A model generated the notes under the pieces. That model ran no database searches, was not told the origin of the DNA, and saw only the letters and a list, made by a program, of their open reading frames with translations. DNA of 64,000 bases, from the NCBI GenBank assembly GCA_021740785.1, contig JAIOZI010000006.1, forward strand, positions 1 through 64,000, given 5' to 3'. The DNA is from Melioribacteraceae bacterium. Its GTDB lineage: Bacteria > Bacteroidota > Ignavibacteria > Ignavibacteriales > Melioribacteraceae. The position numbers and the translations under genes were made by a program. Below are positions 48,201 to 57,033 of this stretch, piece after piece; the first letter of the stretch is position 1; the number at the start of each line of letters is the position of its first letter.

Positions 48201-49814
48201 GAGGGGGGAGTTATGTTCATCAAAGTAGAAGCTTCCGGTTAAATCGAGTTTGGAATTGTTTATAGAAAAATCCGTATCCAGGTTAATTAATTTAGATGAA
48301 GCAACGGTTGCAAGGTTTAGAGAATCAATTCTTATATCGCCGATTCTCGTATAAAGTGAATTTAATTTTAAATCCATATTTAAAGTTTCGGGATCCGTTC
48401 CACTGCCGATTATTTTTCCTTTTACATTTATATCTGTTGGTGTATTTATAACCGGCGCTAAATCAAGTTTCTTGGCAGCAAAGTCAATATCGTACTTCAT
48501 AAATTCCGATTGAAAATTTAAACTCGATTTAGCTTGAAAATTACCTTTTCCAATATCGCTTTTAATATCGGCAAAAAACTTGGTCGGTTCGCCAATATAC
48601 TTGCCGGTAAAATTTGTTAAAGAAAGGTTTTTATATTCGGGCAAATCCAAACTCGGAAGCAATTTGTTCGCATCGCTGTAAACTATTTTCGAAGGTTCGA
48701 TAAATGCGTCGATATATAATTCCCCGGGTGTGTGCAATTTTTTAAGTGAGCCTGTAATAGATATGTTTGTATTACCGTACAATAATCTTAGATTTTTTAT
48801 ATCAAAGTTTCCGAATTTTCCTTCGGCTGTTAACGCAAGTGATGGTTTACCGTTTAGCATATCGGTTGAAGTGATGAATGAATTTAAGTCGGTGAATGCA
48901 AAATCATGCGCATAAAGTTCAAGAAATAGAGGGTAGTTTTTGAATTTATACAGATCAACTTCGCCGAATAGATTTAAACTGTCAAGCCGCGCATTAATAT
49001 CTATATTAGAGCTATCCGTACTTATGTGAAGATTCTGTACTTCAGCATATTTATCCGTGATGTTGAAAATACCGGTAAGCTCATTCAGTTTGAACCTAGA
49101 GAGATTGGGAGAAGCGGACATGCTTTTAATGTAAAGCTGGTATTCCGCATCCTTTGGATTTGCTTTTGCGGCAGCTTGTAGGTTCAGATTTCTTAATTCA
49201 AGATCATCTGTATTCAGAACTAAATATTCTTTCTCATTCTCTCTATTCTCAAATGTTTTTTGGATGAGGTTCAAATTAGCAATTGAAAAATCTGCAAGCG
49301 TTATTCTATATGAAAAACCTTCTCCGCTTGATTCCGATTCAACAGTTTTAACTGTATCCTCTTCAATTGAGATTGAATCATCTTCTGCTGATTCAGATAA
49401 TTTCGAAATATTCCAATTTCCGTTTTCATCCTCAAGAATATTTATCCGGATATTTTTTAATCCGAGTTTTCGGATGTAAATGTTTTTTTCAATTAGACGC
49501 AGCGGACTAGTTTTTAATTCAATTCTATCAGCATAGAGAAGCGTATCTTGATCAATAACCAATGAGGTGTTCGTTAATATGAGTGAGGTAAGAATTGTCC
49601 CGTCTATCTTTTCAATATTGAATTCACCGTTAACCGCCGAGTTTACCTCAGTGATAACCCGGTTTCTCAACATTTCCCGGAATGTTGATGTCTGTGAAAA
49701 GCCGAAAAGAATCAACAATAAAATTATAATCCCAATACCAAAGCCGATAAACCAATTTATAATTCTTTTGTATAACGGTTTTTTTGTTTTTGTATCTTTT
49801 TTCTTTTCACTCAT
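45297..49814 (-). CDS. tamB: TamB-type translocation and assembly module protein
   Basis: This protein of 1,505 residues has an N-terminal inner-membrane anchor (about 15-42) followed by a very long, repetitive beta-strand region. That is the layout of TamB and other AsmA-like bridge proteins that span the periplasm, transport lipids and help insert outer-membrane proteins. The C-terminal DUF490 domain is recognisable (about 1130-1505; GNLRYENIDGNLVAQGSFDLLQGSKLEFF and the end LGLKYRFEF). The partner TamA is not adjacent, and the nearest Omp85 gene in the window is bamA. Confidence 0.92.
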   Translation of the reverse strand: MSEKKKDTKTKKPLYKRIINWFIGFGIGIIILLLILFGFSQTSTFREMLRNRVITEVNSAVNGEFNIEKIDGTILTSLILTNTSLVIDQDTLLYADRIELKTSPLRLIEKNIYIRKLGLKNIRINILEDENGNWNISKLSESAEDDSISIEEDTVKTVESESSGEGFSYRITLADFSIANLNLIQKTFENRENEKEYLVLNTDDLELRNLNLQAAAKANPKDAEYQLYIKSMSASPNLSRFKLNELTGIFNITDKYAEVQNLHISTDSSNIDINARLDSLNLFGEVDLYKFKNYPLFLELYAHDFAFTDLNSFITSTDMLNGKPSLALTAEGKFGNFDIKNLRLLYGNTNISITGSLKKLHTPGELYIDAFIEPSKIVYSDANKLLPSLDLPEYKNLSLTNFTGKYIGEPTKFFADIKSDIGKGNFQAKSSLNFQSEFMKYDIDFAAKKLDLAPVINTPTDINVKGKIIGSGTDPETLNMDLKLNSLYTRIGDIRIDSLNLATVASSKLINLDTDFSINNSKLDLTGSFYFDEHNSPLYNFTGDFKNLDLQKFMDDSTKNSDLNFNFTASGRSFDLDSLSGKVVIIMDTSYFEQKLISDARMELVIEKDDSTRMLSLISDFVDLNINGKFELDETIKLIAYEAETVSGIIEMKAAELNPLSVLSDSATVIVDKEIILEPVINNEIDIDFDFKFNDFSLIALFMGMEKLDIIGSGNGSINNDSSNFSINSEMDIEYFVNVNDDKVFYFNNLLVDMNFSRNNQKVEFDNLFGALSLTGERIYAGSDIKNFSTDFIFNQSKVIFNIDTQIDSLLTTVLEGQILMEPEKQRILFDRLSADYNGIQWANKDQVSIEFTPNSLKVDNLELVNDNAKINIDGEIKPNGDQNFSIFATNVPGRVISKLLTGTGGQRLSADINFFSKIHGTLDKPEITADFSVNEVEYANVKLGTLSSTFNYFDENLDVNISFLDTTYNMDNPRLKIVGNIPINLSFTSSEERMSSDKEFDIDFTSSGFDLRAFGSLLPAIQNQRGQLKADLQIGGNYQDLRFTGTFAILNGFFTARANNLDYAFGLRTNFKNQTVTLDSLIIQNAGGERRGGIMYGAGYLTLDEFKISDADLNFFGEIALLGPKTKAVNPSIYGHLLVGSEGNWNLGFKNGKPFLKAIILLRQTDMVFTSGQEGYTSSENINFVFIEDTTKIKRNFIQLEDLLAAKDTLNNKAAKKSIFAYLDYEIEIRVVDDATITFILSQAANQKLIVEVAGNLRYENIDGNLVAQGSFDLLQGSKLEFFKIFEAQGSIRFESDVTDPYLDIVAVYRNEYSPPNNPETTQEVAVKFKLQGPLSKLGQSLSSDPDNIAVYIGTRNIENDIADNRYDAADAFSFILVGKFRDDLTSGDKNQLAGELSNTASYFVGSLVTGFVNSAVGDVVNNISFRQSGESTKFSVSGKIQKIRYSIGGTTEVFQNVNRANIRIEYIFNRNFSIRIERKDPIVQTYSLEDKINELGLKYRFEF

Positions 49815-50301
49815 TAGTTTTTTTATAAGTCTCTATTATTTTCTTAATAATTTTTGATGTAGATTGTTCGGTAATAAATTCAATTCGTTTAATTTCGCCT
49901 CCATTGGAATCAACAACATCCTTGCCTACGATATTTTCTGCCGACCAATCTGCGCCTTTAACCAACACACTTGGAATAATATCAGATATAATTTCAAGCG
50001 GTGTGTCTTCATCAAAAAACGTAACATAATCAACGCATCTTAAGTTAGACATCACAAATGCGCGCTCTTCTTCTTTAATTATAGGTCGATTTTTCCCCTT
50101 AATTCTTCTTACAGAAGCATCGGTGTTTAATGCAACTAAAAGAATATCACCGGCAGATTTGGCTTTGTTCAAATAATCAACATGACCTGCATGAATTATA
50201 TCGAAGCATCCATTTGTAAATACAATTTTTTTGCCTTCCAGTTTCAACTTTTTTACAAGGGCAATTAATTCATTTCTATCTTTAATAATTCTAGCTCTCA
50301 T
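49807..50301 (-). CDS. rfaE2: D-beta-heptose 1-phosphate adenylyltransferase
   Basis: This enzyme makes ADP-D-glycero-beta-D-manno-heptose for the LPS core. Its 164 residues show the nucleotidyltransferase motif FTNGCFDIIHAGHVDYLNKAKSAGD and later IKGKNRPIIKEEERAFVMSNLRCVDYVTFFDEDTP. It corresponds to the C-terminal half of bifunctional HldE. Here the two halves are separate genes overlapping by four bases. It also overlaps tamB by eight bases. Confidence 0.95.
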   Translation of the reverse strand: MRARIIKDRNELIALVKKLKLEGKKIVFTNGCFDIIHAGHVDYLNKAKSAGDILLVALNTDASVRRIKGKNRPIIKEEERAFVMSNLRCVDYVTFFDEDTPLEIISDIIPSVLVKGADWSAENIVGKDVVDSNGGEIKRIEFITEQSTSKIIKKIIETYKKTNE

Positions 50302-51293
50302 TCCAATTCTTTCCTAACTGTGTTGAATAATTTTTCCAATTCAATAGGAACGATTCCGACTTCTTCGCAGACCAATCCACCTGCATAATTTGCGAGGTAA
50401 GCTGCTTCTTGAATTTCGGCACCGGCTGCTAATGCTAATGTTAATGTTGAAATTACCGTGTCGCCTGCTCCTGAAACATCGGCAACTTTTCGTGCTTTTG
50501 TAGGAATATTAATCTCATCAGCATTTTTCTGAAATAAAATTATTCCGTGCTTACCTAATGTTAGCAAAACAAATTGAGAATTTAATTTTAATAACATTTT
50601 TTTCCCGGCAGCAACGGCATCTTCGTGATTCGATATTCTAATTCCCAAAGCATTTTCTGTTTCGCTTTTGTTCGGTTTGAATAGAGTAACATTTTCAAAC
50701 TGAAAAAAGTTTTTGAATTTGGGATCAACAGTAATAAGAATATTTTTTTTGTTTGCCGCGGTTATTATTTCCTTTATAAGCGAATCTGTTAAAACGCCTT
50801 TATTATAATCTTGCAAAATGATTCCATCTAAATTGTCGGTTTGTTGCAGTATAAAGTCAGCAAGCTTTTTTTCGGTATCAGCCGATATGTCGGTTTTAAT
50901 TTCGCGGTCAATTCTTACTACATGCTGATCATTTGCAATCACCCTGGTCTTTGAAGTGGTAGGACGATTATCGTCAATAAGAATTCCCGCACTGTTGATT
51001 CCGGCTTCACTCATAAGCTCGTTGAATTTTAGTCCATCCGTATCATTTCCAATTATACCGATAGGAACCGGTTCGCCGCCGAGCTTAAGAACATTTAATG
51101 CAACATTTGCGGCGCCGCCAAAACGAAAAAATTCATTATCAATTTCAACAACCGGTACCGGGGCTTCGGGGGAGACTCTACTTACATCACCCCAAAGATA
51201 TGCGTCAAGCATCATGTCTCCAATTACCGCAATTCGTTTACCGGCGAATTTATTTTTAAGTGAATCGAGTCTTTGTTTAGAGAAGCTATTCAT
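50298..51293 (-). CDS. rfaE1: D-beta-heptose 7-phosphate kinase
   Basis: This PfkB-family sugar kinase of 331 residues corresponds to the N-terminal half of HldE. Motifs: AVIGDMMLDAYLWGDVSRVSPEAPVPVVEI, FGGAANVALNVLKLGG, and the catalytic anion hole DVSGAGDTVIST near residue 270. It is transcribed just before rfaE2 and overlaps the preceding propeller gene by four bases. Confidence 0.96.
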   Translation of the reverse strand: MNSFSKQRLDSLKNKFAGKRIAVIGDMMLDAYLWGDVSRVSPEAPVPVVEIDNEFFRFGGAANVALNVLKLGGEPVPIGIIGNDTDGLKFNELMSEAGINSAGILIDDNRPTTSKTRVIANDQHVVRIDREIKTDISADTEKKLADFILQQTDNLDGIILQDYNKGVLTDSLIKEIITAANKKNILITVDPKFKNFFQFENVTLFKPNKSETENALGIRISNHEDAVAAGKKMLLKLNSQFVLLTLGKHGIILFQKNADEINIPTKARKVADVSGAGDTVISTLTLALAAGAEIQEAAYLANYAGGLVCEEVGIVPIELEKLFNTVRKELE

Positions 51294-52369
51294 CTTAGGT
51301 TTTCCTCGTTGTAATAAGCAAGTTCATTTGTTAGATTGATTTTTATTAATCCTTGATCTGAGCCAAGCCACATATTCTCACCGTCGAAATACATTGATAA
51401 AATTTTATCTGGAATATCCGGGTGGTTAATTGCCTGAAATTCTTCGGTAATTCTATTTATTATCGCAACGCCTCTGCCGTATTCGGATTTTGAATCCTGA
51501 CCGAATTGATAAAGTGAAACCCAAATATAATTCCCCGTTCGTTCCAGATCGAAAATACCGTTGGCATTAAATCCTTTTCTTTCATCAAATTTTATCCAAA
51601 TGTTTTTCTTGTCGAATTTGTAAAGACCGCCCAGGTTATAATTGGGTCTGTCCCGTGTAATGAATTCATCCAAACCGATCCATACATTTTCCTGTTCAAT
51701 CAGTAATGCGTTAACTGAGACGGCATCACCCTCGCCGTTGAAATAATTCAATCGGTTATCATAAAATTGAACAGCTCCTTCATCATTTAGGTTGCGTCGT
51801 TTATCATATTTATGCAGACCGCCCTCGGTTCCGAACCAGACAAACTTTTCGTCATCAACTGCAATTGATTTTATTGTATTTGTTTTTTCATCCTTATTGA
51901 TTGTAAGGTCATAATCGATGAACCTTCTCTTCTTCAAATCCAGCTTTGATAAATACATAAACCTGCCGATCCACAGGGCATCCTCAAACTCATCATAAGC
52001 CAGAGAACGAATCCAATTACTTAATTGACCGCCTTTACCAAATTTTCTTTTCGACCACATATCCCGTCTTTTGTCCAGCATAAAAAGTCCGTCGATAGAA
52101 CCTGCCCAAACAAACCTGTCGTTTGCGGCAATGCAGTAAAAAAAGTCATGCTGAATATTTCCTTTTGCCGTTGAGTAATTTGAAAAAGTTTCTCTGCGTT
52201 TATCAAATTTTAGAATTCCGTTACCCTCGGTCGCAATCCAAACTGATTCACCATCACCGGTAATATCATTAATAACTAGACCGTCGAAATACTTTTCAAC
52301 CTGTAAATTTTCCTGCCCCAAAAGGGAATAGGAGAGCAGCAGCAATATTAACAATGGGATGTTTTTCAT
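51290..52369 (-). CDS. Secreted two-component-regulator-propeller protein without output domain
   Basis: This 359-residue protein has a signal peptide (about 1-18) and a beta-propeller built from repeats with W.G/WLG motifs (ESVWIATEGNGILKFDKRR; VWAGSIDGLFMLDKRRD; WFGTEGGLHKYDKRR; MWLGSDQGLIKI). An unusual KFDKRR/LDKRR signature recurs. No membrane segment, kinase or other output domain follows, so it is probably periplasmic or surface-exposed. It is the first gene of the heptose operon and overlaps rfaE1 by four bases. Function unknown. Confidence 0.85.
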   Translation of the reverse strand: MKNIPLLILLLLSYSLLGQENLQVEKYFDGLVINDITGDGESVWIATEGNGILKFDKRRETFSNYSTAKGNIQHDFFYCIAANDRFVWAGSIDGLFMLDKRRDMWSKRKFGKGGQLSNWIRSLAYDEFEDALWIGRFMYLSKLDLKKRRFIDYDLTINKDEKTNTIKSIAVDDEKFVWFGTEGGLHKYDKRRNLNDEGAVQFYDNRLNYFNGEGDAVSVNALLIEQENVWIGLDEFITRDRPNYNLGGLYKFDKKNIWIKFDERKGFNANGIFDLERTGNYIWVSLYQFGQDSKSEYGRGVAIINRITEEFQAINHPDIPDKILSMYFDGENMWLGSDQGLIKINLTNELAYYNEENLR

Positions 52370-52517
52370 AGTTTATTTTGAGTATTATCAAACATGAAAG
52401 TTATGATAATGTGAATGAATTATCAATCAATTCTATTAGTAGGGGATAAATTCATATCGGCAGGAAATGAGTTAATTTTATTAATCAAAATTAAGGCGCT
52501 TTGCAAATATTAATATA

Positions 52518-53246
52518 TTATTGAACAAATACTATTTCCCATTCTTCCCTAAATCCATCGATAAGACAGCCGGCGAGTTTTGTATAATCAATTTTTTCAT
52601 TTAAAATAGTTTCCAACTCCGAAGTTTTCTGTTCAAATACATCAAATAAATTGGATGGCTGTTTCCCGGAATTTATATACATAGCTAATTTTTTATGAAA
52701 GTCACCGCACAAAATAGATCCGTGCTGCAAAATTTTCCCGCCAATTTTTCGCTGTGCGCTTCCGATTAATTTCTTACCATTATATTTTACTTCACTTTTC
52801 GCCGAGCTTGCGAAACAAAGTTTTCCTGTTTCTGTTTTTAAAATTTTTGAAAAATCCGGTTGAATATTTTCAAGTTCTAGCAACGAAAGTTTTTGATTAT
52901 ATGTAACCAATCCCTTTATAAGTGCACGTGAAATTTTTTCATAAATGAATCGCGGGGTAAGTTTAAGACTGATCGGCATTACGACTGAATATGTTATTTC
53001 TTCGGCGTGCAGTATTGCTCTTCCGCCGGTGGGACGTTTGACTATATCAATCCCGTCTTCGTCGGCTTTGAGTTTATTAATATCATCAAATGATTGATTT
53101 GCTCCCAGTGAAATGCAGTAAGGCTGCCATCGATACAAACGAAAATATGCTTCGTCATCTTTACAATTTTGAACAAGCTTAGAATCGAACTCCATGTTAT
53201 AGCTGCCGGAATTAAGTCCGCTCTCAACAAGGTGCCAGCTAATCAC
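52518..53246 (-). CDS. Lipoate/octanoate-protein transferase family enzyme (LipM/LplA-like)
   Basis: This 242-residue member of the biotin/lipoate ligase fold transfers or attaches lipoyl groups. Motifs: QPYCISLGANQSFDDIN, VKRPTGGRAILHAEEITYSVV and LCFASSAKSEVKYNGKKLIGSAQRKIGGKILQHGSIL. The Cys before FASS and the GSAQRK..LQHGSI block resemble LipM octanoyltransferases more than ATP-using LplA. Exact chemistry remains open. Its start overlaps the lpxA stop by four bases. Confidence 0.85.
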   Translation of the reverse strand: MISWHLVESGLNSGSYNMEFDSKLVQNCKDDEAYFRLYRWQPYCISLGANQSFDDINKLKADEDGIDIVKRPTGGRAILHAEEITYSVVMPISLKLTPRFIYEKISRALIKGLVTYNQKLSLLELENIQPDFSKILKTETGKLCFASSAKSEVKYNGKKLIGSAQRKIGGKILQHGSILCGDFHKKLAMYINSGKQPSNLFDVFEQKTSELETILNEKIDYTKLAGCLIDGFREEWEIVFVQ

Positions 53247-54016
53247 CTCAATCCCGTTCGCTTTATATTATCCATAAATTCAATCACTCTTTGCACATAT
53301 TTATTTGAGCCGTACTTTTCAATAATCACATCCTTAACCTGCGAATAAGATTTACCTGATTTATAAATCAACATGTAAGTTTCTTTCAATTCCATTATTT
53401 CATCGTTAGTAAATCCTCTTCGTCTTAGACCAACAAGATTCAGCCCGGCAAAACGCAACGGTTCATTAGCAGCCAAAACATAGGGTGGAATATCATAAGT
53501 AACTCTGAATCCGCCGCCAATCATAGCATGTTCGCCGATTTTTACGAACTGATGAATCGGTGTTGTACCGCCGATAATTACATAATCACCGAGATGTACA
53601 TGTCCGCCGATTTGTACCGAGTTAGCAATAATTACATTATCACCCAAAACACAATCATGGGCAATATGAGCATAAGCCATAAGCAAACAGTTCTTTCCGA
53701 CTTTACTAAAACCGGTTTCAACAGTTCCTTTATGAAGCGTAACAAATTCACGGATAACCGTATCATCACCAATGTAGAAATAAGCTTCCTCGTTTGCGTA
53801 TTTTAGATCCTGCGGAATATTTGATACTGAAGCAGACTGCAAAATTTTTACACGGTTTCCGATTCTGGCTCCATCATAAATTGCTGCATGGGGACCGATA
53901 TAACAATCATCTCCAATCTTAACATCATCATAAATTACTGCGTATGGTTCAATGATTACGTTCTTTCCAATTTCCGCTTTAGCGCTTACTATTGCAGTTG
54001 GGTGAATTTGTGTCAT
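53243..54016 (-). CDS. lpxA: UDP-N-acetylglucosamine O-acyltransferase
   Basis: LpxA catalyses the first step of lipid A synthesis. Its 257 residues begin with left-handed beta-helix hexapeptide repeats (TAIVSAKAEIGKNVIIEPYAVI; IGDDCYIGPHAAIYDGARIG). The catalytic His lies in LLMAYAHIAHDCVLGDN. The C-terminal helical domain has LVGLRRRGFTNDEIMELKETY. It lies directly behind lpxC/fabZ. Confidence 0.97.
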   Translation of the reverse strand: MTQIHPTAIVSAKAEIGKNVIIEPYAVIYDDVKIGDDCYIGPHAAIYDGARIGNRVKILQSASVSNIPQDLKYANEEAYFYIGDDTVIREFVTLHKGTVETGFSKVGKNCLLMAYAHIAHDCVLGDNVIIANSVQIGGHVHLGDYVIIGGTTPIHQFVKIGEHAMIGGGFRVTYDIPPYVLAANEPLRFAGLNLVGLRRRGFTNDEIMELKETYMLIYKSGKSYSQVKDVIIEKYGSNKYVQRVIEFMDNIKRTGLR

Positions 54017-54031
54017 AGTCTTTATCTTCGT

Positions 54032-55441
54032 TTAATTTGAATTTTTTTCTCTATCAACAATTGCAGCCATCAATTCAGCTTCACATACAACGTTATTTTC
54101 AACCAACGCCTGCGCTTTAATTACAACAATATTTCTTTTTTTATTAACCAGTTCGGCTTCAAGAATTAATTGATCGCCGGGAACTACCGGCTTGCGGAAT
54201 TTTGCATTATTAATTCCCATAAACATCACAAGCTTTTCAGAAGGATCTTTAAATGAATTTAATAACAGTATTCCGCCGGTCTGAGCCATTGCTTCAATAA
54301 TAAGAACGCCGGGCATAATCGGCTGACCCGGAAAATGTCCGGGAAAGAAAGGCTCGTTTGTTGTAACTGACTTAACGCCAATTACTTTTTTATCCAACTC
54401 AAGATGAATTATTTTATCGACTAATAAAAACGGGTAACGATGCGGTAGAATTCTTTGAATAGCATTGTTATCAAATACAACGCCTTCCTTCTTTACGAAT
54501 TGAAATTTCTTAACGAGTTTCTTTTGCTGGTATAATTTCCTGATTTTTTTTGCAAACTCAACATTGGCTTTATGACCCGGTCGTGCCGCTAGAATTTGAG
54601 CTTTAAACGGCACCCCAATCAGCGCTAGGTCGCCCATTAAATCAAGCAGTTTATGTCTTACCGGTTCATTCCTGAATCGTAGAGATTTTTCATTAAGAAA
54701 TCCGTTTTTACCTACGATAATTTCTTCATCAAGTTCCAGTCTTTCTCTTAATTGATTTAGTTCGCCTTGTTCAAGTTGGTGATCAACAATTACAACTGCA
54801 TTATTAAGATTTCCGCCTTTAATCAAACCTTTATCGGCAAGAGCTTCAACTTCACTTAGAAAGCAGAATGTTCTCGCCGGAGCAAAATCAGAAACAAACT
54901 CTTTTTCTAAATCAAAAAGCCCGCTGTGCTGGCTTCCCAATGCCGGGTTTTGATAATCCACCATAACGGTCAACCGGTATCCGTCAAGTGGTAATGCCAC
55001 GATATCAACCTGTTCTTCTTCATTATGATACATTACGGTTTCGTCGATAATCAAATAATCTTTTGGTTCAGTTTGAGTAACAAACTCAGCTTCCTTTAGC
55101 TTTTCGACGTAGGGGAGAGCGCTGCCGTCACCAACCGGAGGTTCAATTCCATGAACTTCAATGAGAATATTATCAATTTGTAGACCCACAACAGCAGCAA
55201 GAACATGCTCAACTGTGTGAACTTTGTTTTCACCAACTCCAAGTGTAGTACCGCGGGAAACATCAACAACGTAATCGGTATTAGCCGGTATTTTTACGTC
55301 GCCAGCCAGGTCTGCTCTTACAAAGACAATCCCATGATTCTCGGGCGCCGGTTTAAAAGTCATTTTACACTTTGTTCCTGTATGTAAGCCGTAACCTTCA
55401 ATTGAGATTGATTTGGCAATGGTTCTCTGAAGTTCAAGCAT
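54032..55441 (-). CDS. lpxC/fabZ: Fused UDP-3-O-acyl-GlcNAc deacetylase and 3-hydroxyacyl-ACP dehydratase
   Basis: This bifunctional 469-residue enzyme covers two domains. The LpxC part (about 1-305) is the zinc deacetylase that commits to lipid A: HTVEHVLAAVVGLQIDN and HKLLDLMGDLALIG hold zinc ligands. The FabZ part (about 325-465) is a fatty-acid dehydratase: ILPHRYPFLLVDKI and the hot-dog helix FPGHFPGQPIMPGVLIIEAMAQTGG. The fusion is typical of Bacteroidota and relatives and supports the taxonomic reading. Confidence 0.97.
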   Translation of the reverse strand: MLELQRTIAKSISIEGYGLHTGTKCKMTFKPAPENHGIVFVRADLAGDVKIPANTDYVVDVSRGTTLGVGENKVHTVEHVLAAVVGLQIDNILIEVHGIEPPVGDGSALPYVEKLKEAEFVTQTEPKDYLIIDETVMYHNEEEQVDIVALPLDGYRLTVMVDYQNPALGSQHSGLFDLEKEFVSDFAPARTFCFLSEVEALADKGLIKGGNLNNAVVIVDHQLEQGELNQLRERLELDEEIIVGKNGFLNEKSLRFRNEPVRHKLLDLMGDLALIGVPFKAQILAARPGHKANVEFAKKIRKLYQQKKLVKKFQFVKKEGVVFDNNAIQRILPHRYPFLLVDKIIHLELDKKVIGVKSVTTNEPFFPGHFPGQPIMPGVLIIEAMAQTGGILLLNSFKDPSEKLVMFMGINNAKFRKPVVPGDQLILEAELVNKKRNIVVIKAQALVENNVVCEAELMAAIVDREKNSN

Positions 55442-56499
55442 TAGTTGTCTTCCTTACTTTTTTGGTTCAATAAATTTTCAAGGTCAGCTACTTTTTTCTC
55501 AAGTTCTTTAATTTGATTTGCATAATTAGGCAGGTTTCTAACATGTGATTCCAAACGAAGAGCAGTTGTTAATTCCTTTACAGGGTAACCAAAATATTTA
55601 CCCGGCTTTTTTATCGATTTTGAAACTCCGGATTGCGCCCCGATGATAACTCCATCTCCAATTTCAATATGACCAACAACGCCAACTTGTCCGGCAAGAA
55701 TACAATTTTTACCTATTTTCGTACTTCCCGCAATTCCGGTTTGGGCTGATAATGCAGTATTTTCGCCTACTTCAACATTATGAGCTACTTGAACAAGGTT
55801 GTCGATTTTTGTTCCTTTGTGAATAATAGTCGATCCGATTGCAGCCCTGTCGATTGAAACATTAGAACCTATTTCAACTTCATCATGAACAACAACATTA
55901 CCAATCTGGGGAATTTTATCATAACCCCCGGTTTCTCTAGGTGAATAACCGAAACCGTCTGAACCGATAACCGTGTTTGAATGAATTATTACATTCGACC
56001 CGATTTTACAATTCTCCCTGATGGAAACATTAGGATAAATTAGTGTGCCGGAACCTACTTCAACATCTTCCATCAATACTGTGTTGTGATAAATTTTAGT
56101 ATTGTCGCCGACAACACAATTTTCACTAATCACAACGTTTTTTCCGATTGCAGTATTTGTCCCGATTATCGCTGTTTTATCTATCGATGCCGATTCATCT
56201 ATACCGTTCAATTTAAGGCTGGGCATAAAATATTTACCAATTATCAACTGGAAGGCTTTCTCTGGTTTTTCGACTTCGATGTAGGTTAAATCTTTACGGT
56301 TTTTTTGGATTCCCGGTTTAACTAATACCGCACTGGCATTTGTATTTTCCAGATATTTTTCATAGGTGGATAAATAAAGAAATGTTAAATCGCCTTTTTG
56401 TGCTTCATTAATTTTGGCAACATTTGAGATGGTGTCTTCAGGATTTCCAAAAATCTTACCGCCGATTAAATCGGCGGCTTCTTTAATTGTTAGTTCCAT
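55441..56499 (-). CDS. lpxD: UDP-3-O-(3-hydroxyacyl)glucosamine N-acyltransferase
   Basis: LpxD adds the second acyl chain in lipid A synthesis. The protein has about 352 residues. The N-terminal uridine-binding domain is ELTIKEAADLIGGKIFGNP. A long hexapeptide beta-helix follows, with IIHSNTVIGSDGFGYSPRETGGYDKIPQIGNVVV and the catalytic His region NLVQVAHNVEVGENT. The C-terminal coiled coil is QIKELEKKVADLENLL. I choose ATG 56499, which overlaps the upstream ompH gene by 17 bases. Confidence 0.97.
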   Translation of the reverse strand: MELTIKEAADLIGGKIFGNPEDTISNVAKINEAQKGDLTFLYLSTYEKYLENTNASAVLVKPGIQKNRKDLTYIEVEKPEKAFQLIIGKYFMPSLKLNGIDESASIDKTAIIGTNTAIGKNVVISENCVVGDNTKIYHNTVLMEDVEVGSGTLIYPNVSIRENCKIGSNVIIHSNTVIGSDGFGYSPRETGGYDKIPQIGNVVVHDEVEIGSNVSIDRAAIGSTIIHKGTKIDNLVQVAHNVEVGENTALSAQTGIAGSTKIGKNCILAGQVGVVGHIEIGDGVIIGAQSGVSKSIKKPGKYFGYPVKELTTALRLESHVRNLPNYANQIKELEKKVADLENLLNQKSKEDN

Positions 56500-57013
56500 C
56501 AACAATATCTACTTCTAATTTTTCTAGCACTAAGTTAGTTATGTCGTACTCTTCTTTTGCATAGAGAAAAATTATATCGCCGCTCCTATCGAAAACAAAA
56601 TCAAGTTCTTCTTCTTCGGCAACATCCTGAATTGCAGTGAAAATTTTGTTCTGTACAGGCTTCATTAATTCTTCCTGCTTTTTGAACAATTCTCCGTTAA
56701 CACCAAATTTAGTTTGGCGGAATTTCTCAATACCTTCTTCCAATTCAACCAGTTCTTTTTCAACATCAGCACGTTTTTGATTGCTCATGATTAGTTTACG
56801 TTTTTCGTAATCATCATATTTATCTTTCCAATCTTTTTCGAGCTTATTCAATTCTTCCTGCCATTCTTGAATTTGTGCATCTAATTTCTTCTGTGCATCC
56901 TGTGCATCAGGTAGTTTTTTCATTATTGCATCAGAATCTACATACCCGATTTTAATTTCCTGCGCAAAAAGAACGGATGAAAAAACCAGCGTGAAAAGAA
57001 TTATCTTTTTCAT
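56483..57013 (-). CDS. OmpH/Skp family periplasmic chaperone
   Basis: This Skp-like chaperone of 176 residues escorts outer-membrane proteins through the periplasm. It has a signal peptide ending LFAQ (about 1-17), the strand EIKIGYVDSDAIMKKLPDAQDAQKKL, a long charged coiled coil (about 40-125) and the closing strands ELDFVFDRSGDIIFLYAKEEYDIT. It is the second of two tandem ompH genes behind bamA. Confidence 0.94.
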   Translation of the reverse strand: MKKIILFTLVFSSVLFAQEIKIGYVDSDAIMKKLPDAQDAQKKLDAQIQEWQEELNKLEKDWKDKYDDYEKRKLIMSNQKRADVEKELVELEEGIEKFRQTKFGVNGELFKKQEELMKPVQNKIFTAIQDVAEEEELDFVFDRSGDIIFLYAKEEYDITNLVLEKLEVDIVDGTNN

Positions 57014-57033
57014 ATTAATAATCCTATATAGAC

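Noticed and set aside
49807-51293. rfaE1/rfaE2 as a broken hldE gene
   Set aside because: Both halves are complete with their own starts and overlap by four bases in different frames. Split enzymes are common, so this is not a frameshift.
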